From: Hamiltosporidium magnivora
Taxonomy: Eukaryota; Microsporidia; Dubosqiidae
NCBI GenBank assembly: GCA_004325065.1
Contig: PITI01000431.1
Location: 1 to 12,582 of the forward strand
Length of the DNA: 12,582 bases
Direction of reading: 5' to 3'
In this document: positions 7,818 through 12,582 of the stretch, one piece after another
How the letters are laid out: every line of letters begins with the position of its first letter
Position numbering within the stretch: position 1 is the first letter of the stretch
The notes under the pieces: generated by a model
Database searches by the model: none
What the model saw: only the letters and a program-made list of their open reading frames with translations
What the model was told of the DNA's origin: nothing
Position numbers and translations under genes: made by a program

Positions 7818-9401
7818 CTAATATTCGAAAAGTTCATAAAACAAATCTGTTTCATAAAATTTATATTTTTCTGGTTTTTGAACTAAAGAAAAGTTTAAGG
7901 TTTCGTTTACTATAAAATCTATTAAATCTCTGCTAAAGCATTTTTCATTTTTCAAAACTTTAATAAGAGTTTCGGAAATTGAAACAAATATTTTTATTGC
8001 AAAATCGGCATTTCTAGTTTCGTTAATAAATCTTATTGTTTCAAGAAATCTGAAGGAATTGATAATTGTTAAATTAAAACTTTCTTCTTCTATTAGTTTT
8101 CTGTAAAACAAATGGTTTTTTTCCGAAAATATTAAGGCATCAAGTAAGTTTGTGAGGGATTTTATAAAATCATTTAAATTAGTTTCATTGAAATCAATTA
8201 GCAACATCTCTCTTTCTATTGATTTTTGAATTATTAAATTAAGTTTTTGATATATATTTTCAATACAAAAAGATCTTGTATTTAAAATTTTATTAATTTG
8301 ATTTTCTATATTATCAACGGAACACTCCTCTGAGAAATCTTTGAGTATATTTAAGAAATTATAAATAAAAATTTTTCTATTAGAATGACAAATATTCTTG
8401 AATAAATTTTCATTTTGAACCATTTTACTTATATGCTGCATAATATTCATCTTTAAAAATATTCTATTATATTTTTGAGTACGGTAAAGAGAGTCAAGAA
8501 CAAGTAGATATAATGCGTTTGTAAAAAACTCATTACAATCAGAATATATAAAAAAGATGACCCCGTACCTAAGTATTTTTTCATTGAAACTGTGAAATGA
8601 TATATTTGGAATATTTTTCAATAAAATATCTAAAGCAAGTAATTTTTGTGATTCGGTTTCCTTGTAGTACTCAAATTTTAAAATTTCCGCCATCTTTAAA
8701 GTAATATTAGTAATTTTATTTTGAATTTCAAATATATTATTTTTTACACCCAATTTGGTATTTTTGGTCAATAAGTCCTGAATCTCAAGCAATATTTTCC
8801 TATCTGTATCATTTCCATACGCAAATTCAACCAAAATTTTATTTTTTTCTTCATATATAGTTAGACTATAATCTCTTTCTAGATATGTTGAATTATCATG
8901 TTCCTTTAAAATATCGGAAATGCATTTTTGTGCATTCATTTCCTCAAAAATAAAACGTTCATTGTAGAATAAAAGCGCTTGATATGATATATCTAAATCA
9001 TGAGAATGTGTATACTCATCGATTGATTGATTGAAATCATACAGTTCATGTCTAAATGTATATTTCATCATTAAAATTAATATTTTGAAAATATAGAGAA
9101 TTTTATGTTTATATGTTATATCGAATGGTTTGATCTGTATATTTTTATTAAAATGAAGTATTAAATACGATAGAAGCTTATCTTCATATATTTTTGCAAG
9201 TGTGGACCACCTACATAAGCTCGTCTTCCCTATGTTTTGCAATATATTTTCATTAAATAAATAGAATACAGACTCTACTGGAAGATTTTCTGCAATAGTT
9301 TTCGAAATTAATCTTTTAACCATACTATTCCTTTCTTTGTAACTTCTTATGGTATTCATAGGGTGAATTTTTCGTTTATTTAATAAAATTTTAATTATCA
9401 T
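7818..9401 (-). CDS. HECT ligase segment 1: N-terminal 527 codons, ends at in-frame TAG
   Basis: It starts at the first ATG after an AT-rich upstream region; in-frame ATGs also occur at codons 15 (9359) and 27 (9323), so the true start could be up to 26 codons later. The product is basic at the very N-terminus and then helix-rich with many Leu, Ile, Phe and Lys. No signal peptide or clear membrane segment is seen. Residues around 58-77, TSLCRWSTLAKIYEDKLLSY, weakly recall the 'LY.WI..L.R.D..L' block near the start of Tom1/Huwe1 proteins (DUF908 region), which supports its being the N-terminus of the large ligase. It ends FYELFEY, then TAG, and the same frame stays open for 143 more codons, so this is not a natural C-terminus. 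Confidence 0.72.
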   Translation of the reverse strand: MIIKILLNKRKIHPMNTIRSYKERNSMVKRLISKTIAENLPVESVFYLFNENILQNIGKTSLCRWSTLAKIYEDKLLSYLILHFNKNIQIKPFDITYKHKILYIFKILILMMKYTFRHELYDFNQSIDEYTHSHDLDISYQALLFYNERFIFEEMNAQKCISDILKEHDNSTYLERDYSLTIYEEKNKILVEFAYGNDTDRKILLEIQDLLTKNTKLGVKNNIFEIQNKITNITLKMAEILKFEYYKETESQKLLALDILLKNIPNISFHSFNEKILRYGVIFFIYSDCNEFFTNALYLLVLDSLYRTQKYNRIFLKMNIMQHISKMVQNENLFKNICHSNRKIFIYNFLNILKDFSEECSVDNIENQINKILNTRSFCIENIYQKLNLIIQKSIEREMLLIDFNETNLNDFIKSLTNLLDALIFSEKNHLFYRKLIEEESFNLTIINSFRFLETIRFINETRNADFAIKIFVSISETLIKVLKNEKCFSRDLIDFIVNETLNFSLVQKPEKYKFYETDLFYELFEY

Positions 9402-9741
9402 ATAGAAAAATTGATTAAAAAGATTTTTTTTATTGTTCTATATTTTTAATATCACATTATGATTTTAAAAATCGGCTTTGGAACATAAAAAAAGCAATAG
9501 TTATTTCTAATTTTAAATAAAATTGTTTTTAAAATATAATTTGTTTATGATATTTTCATAAAAGCTTTTCAAGGTCTGTTTAAAAAATGACTGCTAAGTG
9601 TTAATTTATAGTATATTAGGTATGTTGTGTATTTCCTACCAATGTTTCTTTCATAATAAAAAAAATTTCTCATTAAAAGATACATTTATTTTAAACTTTC
9701 TTACGTTTATACCTGTAATTAATTAATTGGATAAACAAATT
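9402..9741. other. AT-rich spacer between HECT gene start and retrotransposon relic
   Basis: No coding frame is supported. On the minus strand it is the 5' flank and presumed promoter region of the HECT gene. A/T tracts are frequent, but no specific motif can be defended. A short (aatt)3 microsatellite-like run lies at about 9716-9728. The retrotransposon-derived coding remains start near 9742. Confidence 0.45.
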
Positions 9742-10432
9742 CATAATTATCAAATCTGATTAACCTGAAAGAGAAGAACTTGTGTAAAGTCAAAAAACAC
9801 ATGGAGAAGGAAATTGAAGATCTACCGGTCCGAACTCGAAAGCTTCTCAGTGAATTGGTAACAGTAAACTTTTGAACCCCATTAATCAAAATATTACCAA
9901 GCATTCTGAATCTCCTTTGCCGATGACTATAACTGACGTAACACGGATTTTCCATCCGGTGCAGGCATGTTATGACGAAGAAACAAGCAAAAAAAGACTA
10001 AAATCAATATGGAAAGAAAACATTGAGATTAAAATCTCTGTGTTAAAACTGACAAAATATATTCTCGAAGAAGCGCATAGACAGGGAAAACTCTCTTCCC
10101 CTCAAACAAAATGTCTCAGAGAAATTTTTCGAGTGTTTAATTTAGATTTAGCTATACAAATGATCTTTCTGTGGTTTTGGTTTAGAAGAATAAGTCTTTG
10201 AATGATTATGAGAAGAATCTTACAATGTACGGAAGTAGGAAGAAATTCTGACGAGAGAACTGTTAGTATTTAACTGTTCCGAGTTAGATATTATCGAAGT
10301 TTATCCGAACGTGTCGAATCCGAGCATGTGATCAATGTGATGAAATTATAAGTTTTCGGTCTATAATGTGAAACAAAAATGAAGACAAAGTTACGTATGA
10401 TGAGTATTTGATACCTTTCGTGTCAGATACTG
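9742..10432 (+). pseudogene. Upstream coding part of the non-LTR retrotransposon, frame-shifted
   Basis: Remains of the region N-terminal to the reverse transcriptase. A first piece (about 9742-9872) reads LKEKNLCKVKKHMEKEIEDL and ends in TGA. A second (9872-10201, other frame, no ATG start) holds MTITDVTRIF, ACYDEETSKKRLKSIWKENI and AHRQGKLSSPQTKCLREIF. The reading then shifts at about 10192 to SLNDYEKNLTMYGSRKKF, meets TGA, moves to YRSLSERVESEHVINV (10292-10342), and returns to DEIISF and NKNEDKVTYDEYLIPFVSDT up to the Merlin insertion. Function is not known from sequence; in R2-group elements this region contains nucleic-acid-binding parts, but no Cys/His finger is visible here. At least three frame changes and several stops. 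Confidence 0.6.
10424..10432. repeat. Left target-site duplication CAGATACTG (9 bp)
   Basis: The 9-mer CAGATACTG abuts the left end of the inserted Merlin element and is repeated exactly at 11615-11623 on its right side, in the same orientation. Merlin-type elements are known to make 8-9 bp duplications. In the retrotransposon frame both copies encode the same DT dipeptide, so removing the insert and one copy rejoins the host element. Confidence 0.75.
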
Positions 10433-10478
10433 GTTGGTGTTTCGATAAAAGCCAGAGGGAAAATTAAAATTTTTTAGG
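10433..10478. repeat. Left terminal inverted repeat of the Merlin element
   Basis: The inner 27 bases (10452-10478, starting CCAGAGGGAAAATT) are an exact reverse complement of 11568-11594. The outer 19 bases match the right end imperfectly: both contain TTTCGAT and differ by several substitutions and one indel. Confidence 0.85.
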
Positions 10479-10647
10479 CGTAAAAACCTTTTAATTTTTA
10501 CTCCTTTTTGTAAGTTTAATTTTTTTTAATAAAATCATGTAAAATAATATCCTCTTTATTCGATAAAAAATTCCAATAGTTTTAAAAACCGTCTACTTAG
10601 TGTCTTACATCGATGATTCCCCTAAAAAAATTCTCATGTGTAATTAT

Positions 10648-11362
10648 TTAACTTAAGCCTTTTTTAAAAATTATTTTTTTTAAAACTTTTAATCTCAACC
10701 ATAAATCTTCGATTATGTTTGTATAAAACCCCGATTCTGATACAATATGTGTTGAATGACTCCCACTATTATAAGAGAAATCTTGATTCTCTCTTAATTT
10801 TGATTTGTATAGACGGTTTTCATATGAATATACTGTACTTATTGGAAAGAAAGCATTGTTTACAGCATTATTTAAATCACCTAACCTTCTATTTAGAACA
10901 ATTTGCATTATTACCTCTTTATCGTTTTCGAAATAGCCCCGAAACCCTATTCTTAGCTAATGAGACGATCTCTATTATACTTTCCCTTGCTTATAACTTT
11001 TAATCTATTTCCAATGTTTCTCTGGGTCAACCATTTTTCTTAAAAGAATACAAGCAATCATTTTGTACTAACAATCTCTCGGCTTTAATAGAGTCTCCTA
11101 TAGTTCATCTGAAAAAACATGCTTTGATGTGGTGGCATTCTATGGAAATTCAAAGGTATACCCCCAACTCATATAAATTACACGATGAATTCCAATTTTA
11201 GAATTTTTGATTGCCCGAAGCAATATTCAGTATATTTCTTATCGCAAAACGTACAGCGGAAACGAATTCTTCTAGAGAAAGAATTAAGCCGTTTAGAGTT
11301 CTATCACAAACAAAACATGATTTAACCAAATCGTGTTGTTCTAATAAAAATGCTTCTCTACG
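10648..11362 (-). pseudogene. Merlin-family transposase, decayed, second catalytic Asp lost
   Basis: Read right to left on the minus strand. The N-terminal remains (about 11362-11190) include CFVCDRTL, a possible half zinc ribbon. In the middle a frame reads VDPEKHWK (bases 11031 downward), at the place of the first catalytic Asp block 'VDES+..K'; a neighbouring frame gives KGKYNRDRLI, matching the family's 'KYNRGR'. The C-terminal open part (10908-10648) reads GYFENDKEV just upstream, then TVYSYENRLYKSKL, HSTHIVSESG and FYTNIIEDLW. These correspond to the Merlin/IS1016 'T+.SD.W..Y', 'NHS..FV....G' and 'HTN.IE..W' motifs. The usual Asp of SD.W is Tyr (bases 10822-10824), while the Glu of IIEDLW (10708-10710) remains. 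Several stops and at least two frameshifts; not functional. Confidence 0.7.
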
Positions 11363-11567
11363 TCATTGTTGTTTTATATTTGCATTTTGGAGATTTTGAT
11401 AAATAATTCCCCACTGTTAATAAGTATCACATAAACAGAAAATTTAATTGCTTTTAAGTGAAATTTACTGCGAAACCTAAAAATTTATTAGGTTGTATAT
11501 TTTTTGTAATTTTTAATTTTTTTATTGTAAATTGACAAAAAAGTGATTTTAATAAAAAAATTTGAAC

Positions 11568-11614
11568 CCTAAAAAATTTTAATTTTCCCTCTGGGCTTCA
11601 TCGAAAGTCCGACC
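11568..11614. repeat. Right terminal inverted repeat of the Merlin element
   Basis: Reverse complement of the left terminus: a perfect inner 27 bp (ending ...TTTTCCCTCTGG on the plus strand), then an outer part with ATCGAAAGTCCGACC that aligns to the left end with a few mismatches and one extra base. Confidence 0.85.
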
Positions 11615-11623
11615 CAGATACTG
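11615..11623. repeat. Right target-site duplication CAGATACTG (9 bp)
   Basis: Exact second copy of the 9-mer at 10424-10432, directly outside the right inverted terminus. The retrotransposon sequence resumes from here as DTDQDTFP. Confidence 0.75.
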
Positions 11624-12582
11624 ATCAGGACACGTTCCCTCATTTAAAGAATTCTTAGATTTATTAATTGGCTTCTTAATTAGAAAGCTGCTGGAATCGA
11701 TGGTATTTACAATTTTTTCATTAAGAAACTTATAAATCTTCATAAATATCTTTATGATATTGTGAAAGTTATATGTTTAGAAGGAACACCTCAAGCGGAT
11801 TGTTCTACTTCAGACTTACGTATTTGATACCGAAAGAAATTCCACGAAGAGGCTCTGACTACAGGCCAATCACTTGTATGTCCAACCTCTATAAGTTTAA
11901 CGACTAAGTTTGTAACAAAAATCGTTCAACTTTAAGTGGAAAGGCAAGGGTTGCTTGCAGAGAACCAGCTGGGAGCAGTTAGAGGTGCGCAGGGAGCGAA
12001 AGAGAAGACTCTACTGAATATTGCCTTAAATAAAGAGTACGGAAACATTCTTAAGGAAACATGGATTGATGTTAAAAAAGCTTATGATTCAATAGATCAT
12101 GCTTATTTAACTCAATGTATTGAAAACCTTAATTTACCTGATTGGATCCTGAAATTTATTAAGGTAATTATATCAAAATAGAAAATTGACATATCAGTAG
12201 GGCCTAAAAAAATCATGAGCAAGAAGATTCAGAGAGGAATTCTGCAGGAAATAGTTTGTCACCATTGTTATTTGTGTTGTGTGTGGATTCATTAAGCCGA
12301 AAGCTTAATGAAAAATACATAAAAGTGACAGTACAAACAGATGCAGAATCCCATTCTACAAATCATCTCTTGTTTATTGATGATCTTAAGCTCCTTGCAA
12401 AAGACAGCTCCACATTGAGTGCTATGACAGGCGAGGCAAAGGAATTTTTAGAGGTGATTGGCTTAGAGATTAACAAAGAGAAGTCAGCCACAAATGATAC
12501 GTGTTGTGAAGATACTGCTACTCTTCTAGAAGGTGTTAGTGTTTACAAATATTAGGAATAATAGAAGATAGCAGAGGAATCC
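11624..12582 (+). pseudogene. Reverse transcriptase of the non-LTR retrotransposon, frame-shifted, continues past the window
   Basis: The RT domain is readable in pieces. EFLDLL (11650s) is followed by KAAGIDGIYNFFIKKL from 11684; one frame over (11800) TYLIPKEIPRRGSDYRPITC; then at 11936-12181 ERQGLLAENQLGAVRGAQG and WIDVKKAYDSIDH, with the first catalytic Asp. A TAG (12179-12181) replaces what should be Trp before KIDISVGPKK. QRGILQE then loses a base, and from 12256 LSPLLFVLCVDSLSRKL and HLLFIDDLKLLA follow, the last with both catalytic Asp residues. The thumb region EGVSVYKY meets TAG (12553-12555); one added T would give YLGIIEDSRGI to the edge. Its role was target-primed reverse transcription. 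All three catalytic Asp are kept, but at least four frame changes and several stops kill the reading frame. Confidence 0.8.

Larger units (their letters stand above)
2294..9401 (-). pseudogene. Giant HECT-type E3 ubiquitin ligase gene, about 2,370 codons, interrupted by two stops and two frameshifts
   Basis: Five collinear open segments (527, 144, 1124, 437 and 133 codons) form one gene. HECT ligases take ubiquitin from an E2 onto a C-terminal-domain Cys and pass it to substrates. The C-terminal about 350 residues are clearly HECT: an N-lobe block GEGVGLTYDFFTLFGRAI, then, across a frame change, IFTLEELKLLIEG, FVTGLEKIPIGGF and the active-site block LPCSQTCINLLFIPLY. The preceding about 2,000 residues are diverged and helix-rich, as in large scaffold-type HECT ligases. 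The overall size suggests the Tom1/Huwe1 type, while the GEGVGLT block is nearer Ufd4/UPL3; the subfamily stays open. Lesions: TAG at 7818-7820 and TGA at 7386-7388, both in frame; a one-base loss near 4008-4020; and another at about 2692-2696. Few lesions over 7.1 kb and an intact Cys mean recent inactivation or sequence error. Confidence 0.8.
10433..11614 (-). mobile_element. Merlin-family DNA transposon (IS1016-like), about 1.18 kb, inactive
   Basis: It is bounded by inverted termini (10433-10478 and 11568-11614) and a 9-bp direct duplication, and carries a decayed minus-strand transposase whose C-terminal part is Merlin-like. The ends begin with G (GTTGGTG / GGTCGGA). It is inserted into the coding region of a non-LTR retrotransposon, so it is younger than that element. 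Between the left terminus and the transposase, 10479-10647 is AT-rich noncoding sequence; 11401-11567 on the other side is similar and contains a small near-palindrome, cctaa...ttagg, at 11475-11491. Size fits an autonomous Merlin copy, but the transposase is full of stops and has a changed catalytic residue. Confidence 0.75.
9742..12582 (+). mobile_element. Decayed non-LTR retrotransposon (R4/Dong-like, R2 group), interrupted by a Merlin transposon, right end outside window
   Basis: Coding remains on the plus strand run from about 9742 to the window edge, with a reverse transcriptase in the right part and a collinear upstream protein region in the left part. RT landmarks in order are KAAGIDGIYNFFIKKL, RPITCMSNLYKF, AENQLGAVRGAQGAKE, WIDVKKAYDSIDH and HLLFIDDLKLLA. 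The 'HLL.+DDLKL' and 'YDS+.H' forms are characteristic of the R4/Dong type within the R2 group of non-LTR elements. The left part ends at DEYLIPFVSDT and the right part resumes with DTDQDTFP across the inserted Merlin element. Several stops and frameshifts make it inactive. Base composition is less AT-rich than the HECT gene. The endonuclease and 3' end are beyond the window. Confidence 0.75.

Noticed and set aside
7386..7820. Alternative genetic code reading TGA or TAG as sense
   Set aside because: Two different stop codons each occur only once in about 1,800 codons of the shared frame, and TAA, TGA and TAG all also act as ends elsewhere; a reassigned codon would be frequent.
9719..9955. Minus-strand open frame of 78 codons
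   Set aside because: It runs antisense to the retrotransposon N-terminal remains, has low-complexity composition and no recognisable motif.
10719..11003. Plus-strand open frame of 94 codons in the Merlin element
   Set aside because: The opposite strand carries the transposase C-terminus with clear family motifs; this is its shadow.
11211..11399. Plus-strand open frame of 62 codons
   Set aside because: It is opposite the transposase N-terminal remains, which carry the CFVCDR motif, and has no protein similarity I can recognise.
1..12582. CRISPR array, bacterial operon or phage-defence system
   Set aside because: No regularly spaced repeats, Shine-Dalgarno-led gene strings or bacterial gene families are seen; the content is eukaryotic.

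Overview
The window looks like a piece of a very AT-rich, intron-poor eukaryotic genome in decay. A microsporidian (Nosema- or Hamiltosporidium-like) is the best guess. The reasons are the highly diverged, K/N/I/F-rich proteins, a giant HECT ubiquitin ligase without visible introns, and a Merlin-type DNA transposon inside a non-LTR retrotransposon with an R4/Dong-like reverse transcriptase. The genus is inference; no rRNA or tRNA gene was seen.

Layout. (1) 1-2293 has no intact gene. Between about 1015 and 1855 the plus strand holds scattered, frame-shifted remains that read in the right order as a SNF2-family ATPase, possibly Rad26/CSB-like. (2) 2294-9401, minus strand, is a HECT-type E3 ubiquitin ligase of about 2,370 codons, broken into five open segments. 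The first three segments share one frame and are separated only by a TAG (7818-7820) and a TGA (7386-7388). The last two joins (about 4008 and 2692) are frame changes that each look like one lost base. The HECT N-lobe and C-lobe fall on either side of the last break, and the catalytic Cys is still encoded. (3) 9402-about 9741 is an AT-rich spacer. (4) about 9742-12582, plus strand, is a decayed non-LTR retrotransposon running off the right edge. It is split by a 1.18-kb Merlin-family DNA transposon (10433-11614) with inverted termini, an apparent 9-bp target-site duplication (CAGATACTG), and a decayed minus-strand transposase that has lost its second catalytic Asp.

Together the region is a gene and transposon graveyard with layers of different age. 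The SNF2 relic is oldest-looking, the retrotransposon and Merlin copy are intermediate, and the HECT gene is either very recently inactivated or interrupted by sequencing or assembly errors. There is no operon or shared pathway, and no new multi-gene system can be supported. The points most worth a second look are the nearly intact giant HECT gene with four lesions, the nested transposons with a readable insertion site, and the SNF2 relic, which is visible only as short fragments in changing frames.
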